Numbered from the stretch's first letter, positions 16,018-25,875 are shown. The stretch: DNA of 64,000 nucleotides from UBA11612 sp963976395 (GCA_963976395.1 CAXBLG010000002.1:1-64000), one strand, 5' to 3'. The notes: generated by a model from the sequence alone, not told the origin. Translations and numbers: made by a program.

Positions 16018-19000
16018 TTATTCTGCCGGGACAGTTTCGCGCCGCAGCGTTTTGGTCATCTCGGGCGTTTCCTGGAAATCGGCCAGCATCTGTTCTTGCA
16101 GCTTCTTAGCGTCGCGGACGTTCTTCTGCTTCACGTGGCCGTAGCCGCGCATCTTTTGCGGCAGTAGGGCAATTTGTACGGCGATATCGTAGTTGGACGG
16201 GGTCAAAGCGCTCATAAGCTGGCGCAGCACGGTTTCGTACTCGCTGATGAGTTCACGCTCCATGCGCCGCTCGTCTTGCAAACCGAACAGATCAAGCGGA
16301 GTGCCGCGCAGAACTTTGAGTTTAGACAGGACGCGAAAGCCGGCCATCATCCACGGGCCGAACGTGCGCTTAATGCGTTCGCCGGTCACCGCATGAGTGC
16401 CGGAGATAATCGGCGGCGCCATATGGAACTTGAGAGAGAATCCGTCCTTGAACGTCGCCTTCAGCTTTTTCATGAACGCCGGGTCGGTATAAAGACGCGC
16501 GACTTCATACTCGTCCTTGTAGGCCATCAGCTTGAAAAGACCGTGCACGGCCGCACGCGATAACCGCGCTTCGCCCGGAACGACCCGATTTTCAGCTGCC
16601 TGCACCTCGGCGATGAACGAGCGGTAGCGGGCGGCATACGCCTTGTTCTGATACTGGGTAAGGAAATCCACCCGGCGCTCGATCTCTTGCTCCAAGGTCA
16701 GGACCGGCAAATCGTCACCGCCTAGGCCTGCGTAGCGGGCAACAACGTCGGGCGTATGGGCCGCAAGCCGGCCCCAGGCAAACGCCATTTTATTCATTTC
16801 GACGGAGACGCGGTTCAGTTCAATCGCCCGTTCGATGGCCGCGCGACTGATCGGCACCATCCCTCTTTGGAACGCAAAACCGAGCATGAACAAGTTCTGG
16901 GCAATCGCATCGCCCATCAGCGCCAAGGCGTACTTGAAGCCGTCAATGGCATCTACAGTCCCCGTTCCGAGGGCGCGGTCGATGCGCTGCGTAAGCCCAT
17001 CCGTATCGAAATCCACATCCGGATCGAGCACAAAATTTGCCGTCGGCGCCATGTGATTATTGATCACCGCCCGCGTGTGGTCTCGCCGCAGAGCATTCAT
17101 GGCTTCCTTGCCGACGGCGGTTACAATATCGCAGCCGATCAGACCATCGGCCGAGGCCAGCGGCACGCGCGCCGCGTAAAGCCCCGCAGGATTGGCGGTC
17201 AGGCGAATATGGCTCAGCACCGAGCCGTTCTTTTGCGCAAGACCAATGGAATCAAGAATGGATGCGCCTTTACCTTCCAGGTGTGCCGCCATGCCGAGCA
17301 CGGCCCCAACGGTCACAACGCCGGTGCCGCCAATACCGGTGACCAACAGGTTGTAGGTTCTGTTTGGCAGTGCGGTATCTGGCTCAGGCAACTTCGCATA
17401 CAAATCTTGAGGGAACGCACTGGCTTCTTGTTTCTTGATCTCGGCGTTTTCCACGGTCACGAAACTCGGGCAGAAGCCTTCCTGACAGCTGTAGTCCTTG
17501 TTGCAGCTCGATTGATTGATAACGCGCTTGCGTCCGAATTCGGTTTCCTGCGGCTCAATAGAAATGCAGTTCGACTTCTTGCTGCAATCGCCGCAGCCTT
17601 CGCACACCAGATCATTGATGAACATGCGTCTCGGCGGATCCGGAAATTCATTCTTCTTACGGCGGCGGCGCTTTTCGGCAGCGCAGGTCTGATCATACAC
17701 CATCGCCGTAACGCCTTTGGTGTCACGCAGGCGCGCCTCGACCTCGAGCAGGTCTTTGCGGTGGCTAACCGAGACGCCGGGTGCAAAATTAACATCAGCG
17801 CCGTATTTCTCGGGCTCGTCTGACACAACCGCGATGGCCTGCAATCCTTCAGCATGAAGCTGACGCGTGATTTGTGCGACGGATGGATGGCCTTCGACTT
17901 CCTGACCGCCGGTCATAGCCGTGGCATCGTTGTAGAGAATTTTATAGGTAATGTTCACATTAGCGACGACCGCTGCGCGAATCGCCATAGAGCCGGAATG
18001 GAAGTACGTCCCGTCGCCCAAATTCTGAAACACATGCTTATCTTCAGAGAACGGCGCCTGACCGACCCAGAACATACCCTCACCGCCCATATGGCAAGAC
18101 GGCTCGGTCGCAAAGTCGGGCACCCACATCGCCATCCAGTGACAGCCGATCCCGGCCATAGCTCGGCTGCCCTCAGGGCGTTTCAAGGACGTGCTATGCG
18201 GACACCCCGAACAGAAATAAGCGGAGCGCGTGACCGGGGGCGGGGCGTTGCTGACCGAGGTTTTGCTTTGCTCGACTTTGCCAAGCGCTTCGCGCACCTG
18301 GGCGTCATTGGTGAGTCCGAGTAAGCGCTGTGAAATGGCCGCGGCAATCTCATGGGAATGCAGTCCCATTTTAGCGGTTAGCAATTCCTGGCCGCTTTCA
18401 TCTTTTTTGCCGACGATACGCGGCCGCTTGCCTGCAGGCAGGTCATACAAAAGTGAACGCAGCTGGTCTTCCATAACCGGCTGCTTTTCTTCCACGACCA
18501 AAATTTCATCGAGCCCTTCGCAGAAGGCTTTCGCGCCGACCGGCTCCATAGGCCAGGGCATTGCCACTTTGTAGATCGCGATGCCCAGTTCCTTGGCGCG
18601 GGCTTCATCAATGCCCAAGGTGTTCAAAGCTTCATGAGTATCGAGATAGCTTTTGCCCGTGGTCACGATACCGAACCGCGCCGTCGGACGATCAAACTCA
18701 GTCCGATCCATTTTATTCGCACGTACGAAAGCTTGCGCAGCCTTAAGCTTAAAATCGAGTAGACGCGCTTCTTGATCGTACTGATTGTCGGGCCAGCGGA
18801 TCGAAAGACCGCCCGGCGGCATATCAAAATCAGTGGGTGTTTTAATTTGCACACGCTCCGGATCGACACAGATCGTTTGCGTACGGTCCATATTGTTGGG
18901 TTCAACTTTAAAGCCGACCCAACAGCCGCTATAGCGCGACATTGCCCAACCGAAGAGCGCATAGTCGTGTACGTCTTGCACATCGGCCGGCGAAAGCACC

Positions 19001-19518
19001 GGCATGTTGTGCGTCATAAATGTGTATTCAGATTGATTACAAATGGTCGCGGACTTAGCCGCGTGATCGTCACCCACGACGGCAAGAACACCGCCGAGCT
19101 TAGCCGTGCCCGCGTAGTTCGCGTGTTTGAACGGATCGCCGCTGCGATCAAGGCCCGGGTTCTTCCCGTACCAAATGCCGAATACACCCTCGTACTTCGG
19201 CTTGCCGAATATTCCGACCTGTTGCGAGCCCCACAGAGCGGTTGCCGCGAGGTCTTCGTTCAGCCCCGGCTCAAAGGTCACGCCGTCTGCATCCAGATGT
19301 TTTTGAGCGATCAGGAGCTCGCGGTCATAAGCACTAAGCGGCGAGCCTCGGTAGCCTGTCACATAGCCTGCGGTGTTGAGTCCGGCGGCTTTGTCCCGGC
19401 GACGCTGCACCAAAGGCGCCCGCACCAAAGCCTGCAGGCCCGTCATATAAACGTAGCCGCTTTCCTTGACGTACTTGTCGTCGAGGGTGACGCTGAGATT
19501 GATACTCTGAACACCCAT
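16018..19518 (-). CDS. Indolepyruvate:ferredoxin oxidoreductase, fused alpha-gamma type
   Basis: The 1166-residue protein matches the single-chain alphaproteobacterial IOR. In order: TPP/pyrimidine-binding region with TGYRGSPLSAYD and EPGLNEDLAATALWG (residues ~50-110), a TPP-diphosphate domain with GIGCHWMAMW and GGEGMFWVGQ, an iron-sulfur motif CEGCGDCSKKSNC, and a C-terminal gamma domain with GIGGTGVVTVGAVLG. It oxidatively decarboxylates 2-oxoacids (aryl pyruvates, branched-chain) to acyl-CoA and reduces ferredoxin. ATG at 19518 is chosen because GGAG lies six bases before it. It lies between the carboxylase genes and the 2-hydroxyacid dehydrogenase, consistent with making the acyl-CoA that the other enzymes process. 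Confidence 0.92.
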   Translation of the reverse strand: MGVQSINLSVTLDDKYVKESGYVYMTGLQALVRAPLVQRRRDKAAGLNTAGYVTGYRGSPLSAYDRELLIAQKHLDADGVTFEPGLNEDLAATALWGSQQVGIFGKPKYEGVFGIWYGKNPGLDRSGDPFKHANYAGTAKLGGVLAVVGDDHAAKSATICNQSEYTFMTHNMPVLSPADVQDVHDYALFGWAMSRYSGCWVGFKVEPNNMDRTQTICVDPERVQIKTPTDFDMPPGGLSIRWPDNQYDQEARLLDFKLKAAQAFVRANKMDRTEFDRPTARFGIVTTGKSYLDTHEALNTLGIDEARAKELGIAIYKVAMPWPMEPVGAKAFCEGLDEILVVEEKQPVMEDQLRSLLYDLPAGKRPRIVGKKDESGQELLTAKMGLHSHEIAAAISQRLLGLTNDAQVREALGKVEQSKTSVSNAPPPVTRSAYFCSGCPHSTSLKRPEGSRAMAGIGCHWMAMWVPDFATEPSCHMGGEGMFWVGQAPFSEDKHVFQNLGDGTYFHSGSMAIRAAVVANVNITYKILYNDATAMTGGQEVEGHPSVAQITRQLHAEGLQAIAVVSDEPEKYGADVNFAPGVSVSHRKDLLEVEARLRDTKGVTAMVYDQTCAAEKRRRRKKNEFPDPPRRMFINDLVCEGCGDCSKKSNCISIEPQETEFGRKRVINQSSCNKDYSCQEGFCPSFVTVENAEIKKQEASAFPQDLYAKLPEPDTALPNRTYNLLVTGIGGTGVVTVGAVLGMAAHLEGKGASILDSIGLAQKNGSVLSHIRLTANPAGLYAARVPLASADGLIGCDIVTAVGKEAMNALRRDHTRAVINNHMAPTANFVLDPDVDFDTDGLTQRIDRALGTGTVDAIDGFKYALALMGDAIAQNLFMLGFAFQRGMVPISRAAIERAIELNRVSVEMNKMAFAWGRLAAHTPDVVARYAGLGGDDLPVLTLEQEIERRVDFLTQYQNKAYAARYRSFIAEVQAAENRVVPGEARLSRAAVHGLFKLMAYKDEYEVARLYTDPAFMKKLKATFKDGFSLKFHMAPPIISGTHAVTGERIKRTFGPWMMAGFRVLSKLKVLRGTPLDLFGLQDERRMERELISEYETVLRQLMSALTPSNYDIAVQIALLPQKMRGYGHVKQKNVRDAKKLQEQMLADFQETPEMTKTLRRETVPAE

Positions 19519-19611
19519 AATAGGCTCCAATCCTAGGACGCGTATCCGCCCTTCACTACACTATACCAATATATGCCCGCAAACCTGCCGAACGGTAGAC
19601 AGGTAAATTGG

Positions 19612-19644
19612 GGGCCGTCAACCGGCCCGATGCGCCGGGGCGCA
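19612..19644 (-). terminator. Two tandem hairpins between carboxylase and IOR genes
   Basis: TGCGCC/GGCGCA (19631-19644) and GGGCCG/CGGCCC around TCAAC (19612-19628) lie back to back 32 bases after the carboxylase stop. The minus-strand continuation CCCCCAATTT is only a weak U-run. They may attenuate transcription between the two halves of the operon; a separate promoter for the IOR gene in the following 90 bases is possible but I see no convincing one. Confidence 0.4.
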
Positions 19645-19675
19645 CAGGCTCTTAAATAGTCATCATATCTCGTTT

Positions 19676-21685
19676 TTAGGCCGACTCCGCCGGCTCGATG
19701 TCCAGAAGAACCGCGCCAGCGCTCACAGTCTCACCGGTCTTGCAGAAGATTTCTTTTATCTTGCCCGAAACCGGCGCGGGCAGGCTCATCATGAGCTTCA
19801 TCGCCTCGAACGTCACGATTGTGTCGCCCTTGGTCACCTCCTGCCCAACCTCGACTTGCACCGCAACGACAAGGCCCGGCATGGGCGCTGAGAGACGAGG
19901 TCCGCCGGCTGCGGCGCCACTGCCGCTTGCGCCGATCCCGTCCAACTCGGGCATGACCTGATAAAGGGTCACCGCGCCGTCCACGGACAACCCGACTTCG
20001 CTATGGCTCACATGTATTCCGTAACGGCGGCTCACGCCGTCAATGCTGACCGAAGCATCCGCACCGTCCGCACGCACACCAACCTTATGAGCCTTCCCAT
20101 CAATGGAAATGTCATAGGCACCTTTGCCGCCGATGAGTTCGAGCAAGACTTTGGTTTCGCCTTGCCCGACCGTCAGTCGAGTCAAAGCCGGTTTACCGGC
20201 GCGCTCCAGAACTCTAAAACCGCCAAGACTGAGAAACGGACCCAGCACGGGAGGAACCGCGCGTCCCTCAATGTGCATCGCCCAAACCGCAGCAGCCGCA
20301 ATCGCAGCATGGCCTTGCGTATCCGTCACGGGCTTCCAGCCGTCTGGAAACGCTTCTTCGATGAAACGGGTTGTCAATTCACCCGCAATAAATTTGGGAT
20401 GCGTAATAATGTCGCGCAGGAAGCCCTGATTGGTGCCCACACCGAACACCGAGTAGGTGCCAAGCGCCGTCGCGAGGCGCTGTGCGGCCACGGTCCGATC
20501 ACTGCCGTAGGCGATCACTTTTGCAAGCATGGAATCGTAATGGGGCGTGACTTCCGACCCAGCGGCGATACCGGTGTCGATGCGGATGCCGTCGCCGTCT
20601 GGAAGCCGTATGCCGTGCACGGACCCCACATTCGGCCGATATCCCGCGGCCGGATCCTCGGCGTTGACACGCACTTCAATGGCCCAGCCCTTGGTTGTGA
20701 TTTGCTCTTGGGTGATCGGCAGCGGCTCGCCCGCCGCAACACGGATCTGCAACTCAACCAAATCAAGCCCCGTAATCAGTTCCGTAACCGGATGCTCCAC
20801 CTGCAAACGCGTATTCATCTCCAGGAAGTAAGGCTGCTCGTCACCCTCTTCCAAGATGAACTCCACCGTACCGGCGGAATCATAATTCATGACCTTGCCC
20901 AGCTTCAGAGCTGCGGCAAACAAACGCTCACGCGCCTTCTCTGTCAGGCGCGGTGCAGGCGCTTCTTCGACGACCTTTTGATAATTGCGCTGGACCGAGC
21001 ATTCGCGCTCATACAGATGCACAAGTCCGCCATGCTTGTCGCCCAGCACCTGCACTTCCAAATGCCGCGGACGCTGAATAAGCTTTTCAATCAACAAGCT
21101 TGAATCGCCGAATCCGGCCTTTGCTTCACGGCGCGCAATTTCCAGCGCCGCTTTCATATCCGATTCTTTTTCGACGCGGCGCATTCCTCGTCCACCGCCG
21201 CCGGCGGACGACTTGATGAGAATCGGATACCCAATCTTAGTCGCCGCCGCCGTCATGGCGGCATCGTCTTGATCCGCGCCGTGATAGCCGGGCACGCCTT
21301 CAACGCCGGCCTTTTCAGCAATGTGCTTTGATTCGATCTTCGAGCCCATGCGCTCAATGGCGTCGGGCGACGGCCCAACCCAGATAATGCCGTTCTTCTC
21401 GCAAAGCTGCGGCAGCAAGATGCGTTCCGACAAAAATCCGTAGCCGGGATGAATAGCTTCCGCACCGGTGGCTTTGGCCGCAGCGATAACGGCTTCGGCG
21501 TTTAAATAACTGGACGCTGCGTCAGACGGGCCGATGTGCACGGCCTCGTCTGCTTGACGAACGTGCAGGGCGTCTTTGTCGGCATCCGAGTACACGGCGA
21601 CGGAGGCAATACCCATGCGGCGGCACGTGGCAATGACGCGGCAGGCAATTTCGCCGCGATTGGCGATGAGAAGTTTGCGAATCAC
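19676..21685 (-). CDS. Acyl-CoA carboxylase biotin-carboxylase/BCCP subunit (MCC alpha-like)
   Basis: GTG at 21685 begins five bases after the stop of the beta-subunit gene; it gives the family-typical start IRKLLIANRGEIACRV. The 669-residue protein has the biotin carboxylase domains (MGIASVAVYSDAD; SSAGGGGRGMRRV ATP-grasp loop near residue 165; EMNTRLQVEHPVTE near residue 290), a BT-type middle domain and a C-terminal biotinyl domain whose FEAMKLMM carries the biotinylated Lys near residue 631. It carboxylates biotin using ATP and bicarbonate and works with the beta subunit. Domain order and length match 3-methylcrotonyl-CoA and geranyl-CoA carboxylases better than acetyl-CoA carboxylase. 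Confidence 0.9.
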   Translation of the reverse strand: MIRKLLIANRGEIACRVIATCRRMGIASVAVYSDADKDALHVRQADEAVHIGPSDAASSYLNAEAVIAAAKATGAEAIHPGYGFLSERILLPQLCEKNGIIWVGPSPDAIERMGSKIESKHIAEKAGVEGVPGYHGADQDDAAMTAAATKIGYPILIKSSAGGGGRGMRRVEKESDMKAALEIARREAKAGFGDSSLLIEKLIQRPRHLEVQVLGDKHGGLVHLYERECSVQRNYQKVVEEAPAPRLTEKARERLFAAALKLGKVMNYDSAGTVEFILEEGDEQPYFLEMNTRLQVEHPVTELITGLDLVELQIRVAAGEPLPITQEQITTKGWAIEVRVNAEDPAAGYRPNVGSVHGIRLPDGDGIRIDTGIAAGSEVTPHYDSMLAKVIAYGSDRTVAAQRLATALGTYSVFGVGTNQGFLRDIITHPKFIAGELTTRFIEEAFPDGWKPVTDTQGHAAIAAAAVWAMHIEGRAVPPVLGPFLSLGGFRVLERAGKPALTRLTVGQGETKVLLELIGGKGAYDISIDGKAHKVGVRADGADASVSIDGVSRRYGIHVSHSEVGLSVDGAVTLYQVMPELDGIGASGSGAAAGGPRLSAPMPGLVVAVQVEVGQEVTKGDTIVTFEAMKLMMSLPAPVSGKIKEIFCKTGETVSAGAVLLDIEPAESA

Positions 21686-21690
21686 AGCAG

Positions 21691-23307
21691 TTACATCCGA
21701 TACACTGGTGAGGGGCCGGTCGCGCGTGGCGTCGCCGCGGCAAGGGCAAGGCATAGGCCGATCACATCGCGTGTCTGACCCGGTTCGATAATTCCGTCAT
21801 CCCACAACCGCGCGGTTGCATAATAGGGATCGCTCTGCTCGGTGAACTGCGCGCGCGTGCGCCGTTCGATTTCTTCGAGTTCTTCTTTCGAGGCCTCGCC
21901 GCGCTTCGCGCTCGTCCGCCGAAGCTCCAACAAGACGTTGGTGGCGATGTCCGGACTCATGGTGGCGATACGTGAATTCGGCCACGAGAACAAAAAGCGC
22001 GGTTCAAAACCGCGTCCGCACATTCCATAATTTCCGGCGCCGTAAGAGCCGCCGACGATCACCGTGAGACGCGGCACCCGCGCTGTCGAAACCGCATACA
22101 CCAACTTTGCCGAATGCTTGGCGATGCCGCTGCGTTCGGATTCGGTTCCCACCATAAAGCCGGTGATGTTTTGCAGGAACAAGAGCGGGATGTTGCGCTG
22201 ATTGCACAATTCAATGAAGTGGGCACCTTTAACGGACGAATCCGAGAACAACGGACCGTTGTTGCCGAGAATGCCAACCGGGTAGCCATGGATATAGGCC
22301 GTGCCGGTGACCAACGACGTGCCCCACTCGGGCTTGAACTCTTGGAACTCACTGCCGTCCACCATGCGCGCAATGATCTCGCGCGCGTCGTAAGGCAGCT
22401 TGGGGTCCTGTTCGATAATACCGCCGATCTCATCGGCATCATACAGCGGCGCACGCACTGGCCGCGTTTCCACTTCGCACTTACGGTCCCAATTGAGACC
22501 CGCGACAATATCGCGAAGCTTCTTGAGGGCTTCCATTTCGTTTTGCGCGAGGTAGTCGGACACTCCGGACACGTGGGTATGCATCTCCGCCCCACCCAAG
22601 GTCTCGCCGTCCACGTCTTCGTTGATGGCGATTTTAACGATCGACGGCCCGCCCAAATGAATCCGAGCTTGGCCTTTCACCATGACAACTTCGTCGGACA
22701 ATGCCGGGATATAGGCGCCGCCCGCCGTACATCCGCCGAACACGGCTGAAATTTGCGGAATACCCATCGCTGATAAACGGCACTGATTATAGAAGGAGCC
22801 GCCGAACTGATCTTTATCGGGGAACACGCGATCTTGTTCAGGCAAATACGCGCCGCCGCAATCCACGAGATAAACGCACGGCAGATGATTCTCTTCTGCG
22901 ATCTTCTGAGCACGAACGTGTTTTTTCACGGTCTCAGCAAAGAACGAGCCGCCCTTCACCGTCGCGTCGTTCGCGATAATCATACAGGGCACACCCTGGA
23001 TAATACCGATACCGGTGACAACACCAGCCCCGGGCACGTCGTTATTGTAAAGCTGCCAAGCTGCGAGCGGCGACAGTTCCAAAAACGACGTCAGCGGATC
23101 AACCAGCAGATCGATACGTTCACGGGCTAAAATTTTGCCGCGCTTATGATGGCGGTCCACCAACACTTTTCCGCCGCCGGCATAGGTATGCTCCAGCGCC
23201 TTACGTAATTCATCGAGGAGGCCATCATAGTGAGCCTTATTTTCGTTAAATCGGCCACCGCCGGGAACAACAGCGCTTTCAATGCGCGGCATAGCGCCAA
23301 CACTCAT
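21691..23307 (-). CDS. Acyl-CoA carboxylase carboxyltransferase subunit (MCC beta-like)
   Basis: The 538-residue carboxyltransferase has both crotonase-like halves: GGAYLPEQDRVFPDKDQFGG (residues ~151-170), FGGCTAGGAYIPALSDE (~190-206), NITGFMVGTESER (~380-392) and GGSYGAGNYGMCGRGFEPRF (~419-438). These are the MCC/GCC type, not the propionyl type. The pocket-region residue is Tyr (SYGAGNYGM) where methylcrotonyl enzymes usually have Phe, which would favour a short substrate over geranyl-CoA; this needs an alignment to be sure. It transfers carboxyl from biotin to a 3-methyl-2-enoyl-CoA. A TetR-like operator sits in its promoter. Confidence 0.9.
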   Translation of the reverse strand: MSVGAMPRIESAVVPGGGRFNENKAHYDGLLDELRKALEHTYAGGGKVLVDRHHKRGKILARERIDLLVDPLTSFLELSPLAAWQLYNNDVPGAGVVTGIGIIQGVPCMIIANDATVKGGSFFAETVKKHVRAQKIAEENHLPCVYLVDCGGAYLPEQDRVFPDKDQFGGSFYNQCRLSAMGIPQISAVFGGCTAGGAYIPALSDEVVMVKGQARIHLGGPSIVKIAINEDVDGETLGGAEMHTHVSGVSDYLAQNEMEALKKLRDIVAGLNWDRKCEVETRPVRAPLYDADEIGGIIEQDPKLPYDAREIIARMVDGSEFQEFKPEWGTSLVTGTAYIHGYPVGILGNNGPLFSDSSVKGAHFIELCNQRNIPLLFLQNITGFMVGTESERSGIAKHSAKLVYAVSTARVPRLTVIVGGSYGAGNYGMCGRGFEPRFLFSWPNSRIATMSPDIATNVLLELRRTSAKRGEASKEELEEIERRTRAQFTEQSDPYYATARLWDDGIIEPGQTRDVIGLCLALAAATPRATGPSPVYRM

Positions 23308-23352
23308 AGGAACTCTCCGAAAACGGGGATTAGGATCGGGCGGATGGACTTC

Positions 23353-23381
23353 ATGTAAACTGCCTAACGTTAGGTTGGCAA
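23353..23381 (-). promoter_or_regulatory. Promoter with palindromic operator in the spacer
   Basis: On the minus strand, TTGCCA (23381-23376) and TTACAT (23358-23353) are exactly 17 bases apart and point at the carboxylase genes. The perfect palindrome CCTAACGTTAGG (23363-23374) lies inside the spacer. The extended motif TGCCTAAYGTTAGGTWGGC recurs at 26535 beside the tetR gene. A dimeric TetR-type repressor bound here would block the polymerase. Confidence 0.6.
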
Positions 23382-23406
23382 GGTTAAATCTATCAAGATG
23401 GGGAAA

Positions 23407-24585
23407 TTAGGCGACAAGACCGTTAGCTATAAGCCCATTTCGGCCCAATTCCGCCAATTCTTTCTCGCTATAGCCGAGCCGGGCCAAAACTTCCTCGGTA
23501 TGCGCTCCCACCTCAGGCGCACCATCGCGCGGCGTATGCTGCATGGCAGAGAATTTCGGCACCGGTGCCGGCTGGCGAACCCCATCAATCTCTATAAACG
23601 CCCCAGCGGCAAGCTGCTGTGGATGACCCGGCGCTTCAGACATATCAAGCACCGGTGTTACACAAGCATCCGACGTTTCAAACAGTTTAGCCCACTCGTC
23701 GCGCGTTTTTTTTGCAAAAGTCCCAGCGAACAAGGCTGTCGCTTCAGGCCATGTGTCACGGTCATTTTGACGCGACGCATCAATTTGCTCTTCAAGGCCC
23801 AATTTACGCAACAGCTCACGAAAGAACTTCCCTTCAATCGCGCCTACCGCCACATAGCGGCCATCACTGGTTTCATATGTGCGGTAGAACGGCGCGCCGC
23901 CGTCCAAAAGATTCTGTCCGCGCTCCAGTGACCATTCGCCCGAGGCATAAAGTCCATAGGTCATGGGCATCAGACCGAGAGTTCCGTCGGAAATACTCGC
24001 GCTTACCACCTGTCCTATCCCGGTGGCCTTCGCCGCATACAGCCCGGCAATCACACCGGCGAGAAGATGCATGGCGGCACCGCCAAAGTCACCGACCAGG
24101 TTCAGCGGCGGCGATGGCGGCCCCTTGAGTCCCATGGTCGCCAAACAGCCCGAAAGCGCCAAATAGTTGATATCGTGGCTGGCAATCGAGGCGAGCGGGC
24201 CCTTGTCACCCCACCCGCTGCTTCGGCCGAATACCAGCTTTGGATTATCGGCAAGGCAGGTCTCCGGCGAAAGGCCAAGACGGCCCATGACGTCCGGGCG
24301 AAAGCCCTCGATCACCGCATCGCTGTCGGCAATAAGGCGCCGTACCAGGGCGGTACCCTCGGGCTTCTTCAGATCAACCGCGATTGATTTCTTGCCCCGG
24401 CCCATGCAGTCGAATTTTCTATCCACCGCGATACCAAGATTCGCATTAAAAACGCGGTCCACGCAGATCACCTCGGCGCCCATGTCCGCCAGAGCCATCC
24501 CGCAGAACGGCACGGGCCCAATGGCTGCCATTTCCACGACTTTTACGCCCGCAAGGGGGCCGCGCGCGGCAGAAGACTCAGACAT
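23407..24585 (-). CDS. CaiB/BaiF CoA-transferase family (alpha-methylacyl-CoA racemase-like)
   Basis: ATG at 24585 follows AGAAGGAAG and gives a normal 392-residue type III CoA-transferase fold protein; the frame continues upstream to 24621 without family-like sequence. N-terminal GVKVVEMAAIGPVPFCGMALADMGAEVI and ADAVIEGFRPDVMGRLG (near residue 91) match the alpha-methylacyl-CoA racemase branch. The class III CoA-transferase Asp would lie in the SHDINYLALSG segment, which racemases also keep. Racemisation of a 2-methylacyl-CoA before dehydrogenation, or CoA transfer, are the two possibilities. It stands divergent to the acyl-CoA dehydrogenase at 24688. Confidence 0.86.
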   Translation of the reverse strand: MSESSAARGPLAGVKVVEMAAIGPVPFCGMALADMGAEVICVDRVFNANLGIAVDRKFDCMGRGKKSIAVDLKKPEGTALVRRLIADSDAVIEGFRPDVMGRLGLSPETCLADNPKLVFGRSSGWGDKGPLASIASHDINYLALSGCLATMGLKGPPSPPLNLVGDFGGAAMHLLAGVIAGLYAAKATGIGQVVSASISDGTLGLMPMTYGLYASGEWSLERGQNLLDGGAPFYRTYETSDGRYVAVGAIEGKFFRELLRKLGLEEQIDASRQNDRDTWPEATALFAGTFAKKTRDEWAKLFETSDACVTPVLDMSEAPGHPQQLAAGAFIEIDGVRQPAPVPKFSAMQHTPRDGAPEVGAHTEEVLARLGYSEKELAELGRNGLIANGLVA

Positions 24586-24687
24586 CGACGCTTCCTTCTG
24601 GACATCCCTAGGAGTCGGCAAGTAAACATCCCTCGCGCACCAGCGCCAGATTCTTTTTTTCCGACTCTTAATTTGGAAGGGACCACA

Positions 24688-25875
24688 ATGCCCCTCAATG
24701 CCGAAAACGCCTCATCCACTGAAGATCCCTGGTTCCGCGAAGAACACACCATGCTGCGCGATCAGGTCCGCCGGTTTGTAGAAGAAGAAGTCAAACCCCA
24801 CGGCGAGAAATGGGAAGAGGACGGCATGATCCCGCGCGAAGTTTTGCGCAAAATGGGCGACCTCGGCATGTTCGGTATCCGTTATCCAGCGGAATACGGC
24901 GGCAGCGAGATGGACACCGTCGCCACCGCCATCCTAGCGGAAGAGCTCGGCAAGTGTACGTTCGGCGGGTTTGCAATCACCGTGCTGGTCCACACCGACA
25001 TGGCCTCGCCGCATCTGGTTAATGCAGGAACTCCGGAGCAGCTGAAAAAATATCTGCCCGATCTTATTTCCGGCAATAAGATTTCCGCCGTCGGCGTCAC
25101 CGAACCTGATGCCGGATCTGATGTCGCGGGCATCAAAACCACCGCCAAACGCGACGGCGACGACTATGTTCTGAACGGCACCAAGTTTTTCATCACCAAC
25201 GGCGTGCATGCCGACATCTACTTTGTCGCCGCCAAGACCGACACAACGGCGAAAGGCTCGCGCGGCATTTCTATGTTTATCGTCGAAAAAGGCATGCCGG
25301 GCTTTACCGTCGGTCGTGCCCTGAAGAAACAAGGCTGGCTGTCGTCCGATACTGCTGAACTAATTTTCGATAACTGCCGCGTACCGGCCGCCAATATGCT
25401 CGGTGAAGAGAACAAGGGCTTTTATGCCGTTATGCGCAACTTCCAGAACGAGCGCATGGTTCTTGGCGCCCAGTGCATGGGCGAGGCCCAAGCCGCGCTC
25501 GACATGACGGTCGAATATGTACGCGAGCGCAAAGCTTTCGGCGCAACCTTGTGGGACAAGCAAGCTATCCGCCAGCGCCTGTCGATGCTGGCCGCGAAAG
25601 TGGAAGCCGCTCGTCAGCTCGTTTACCGCACCGCCTGGATGGACTCACAAGGACGCGACTGCGTACGCGAAGTGTCCATGGCAAAAGCCCTGTGCGGCGA
25701 ACTCGTGAATGAAGTCATGTACACCTGCCAACAATTCCACGGCGGCTTTGGTTATCTGCGCGAGGCCACCATCGAACGCATGGTGCGCGATGCTCGCGTA
25801 CAGGCCATCGGTGGCGGTGCCACCGAAGTTATGCTCGAGGAAGTCGCAAAGCGGATGCCGCCGACGAACCGGTAA
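24688..25875 (+). CDS. Acyl-CoA dehydrogenase, isovaleryl/long-chain-like catalytic arrangement
   Basis: ATG at 24688 has GGAAGGGA at 24675-24682. The 395-residue protein shows the full ACAD pattern: EYGGSEMDT, VTEPDAGSDVAG and GTKFFITNG, and C-terminal FHGGFGYLREATIERMVRD. The usual Glu position in the last loop is Gly (IGGGATEV), whereas NERMVLGAQ carries Glu at the position used as base by isovaleryl-CoA and long-chain dehydrogenases. That makes isovaleryl- or citronellyl-type substrates plausible and would feed the neighbouring MCC-like carboxylase. It is divergent from the CaiB gene and faces the tetR gene tail to tail, 16 bases apart. Confidence 0.9.
   Translation: MPLNAENASSTEDPWFREEHTMLRDQVRRFVEEEVKPHGEKWEEDGMIPREVLRKMGDLGMFGIRYPAEYGGSEMDTVATAILAEELGKCTFGGFAITVLVHTDMASPHLVNAGTPEQLKKYLPDLISGNKISAVGVTEPDAGSDVAGIKTTAKRDGDDYVLNGTKFFITNGVHADIYFVAAKTDTTAKGSRGISMFIVEKGMPGFTVGRALKKQGWLSSDTAELIFDNCRVPAANMLGEENKGFYAVMRNFQNERMVLGAQCMGEAQAALDMTVEYVRERKAFGATLWDKQAIRQRLSMLAAKVEAARQLVYRTAWMDSQGRDCVREVSMAKALCGELVNEVMYTCQQFHGGFGYLREATIERMVRDARVQAIGGGATEVMLEEVAKRMPPTNR

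Noticed and set aside
16756..17823. A 355-codon open frame on the plus strand
   Set aside because: Antisense to the indolepyruvate oxidoreductase gene; no family-like motif and a His/Arg-rich product.
20003..21103. A 366-codon open frame on the plus strand
   Set aside because: Antisense to the biotin carboxylase gene; no recognisable domain.
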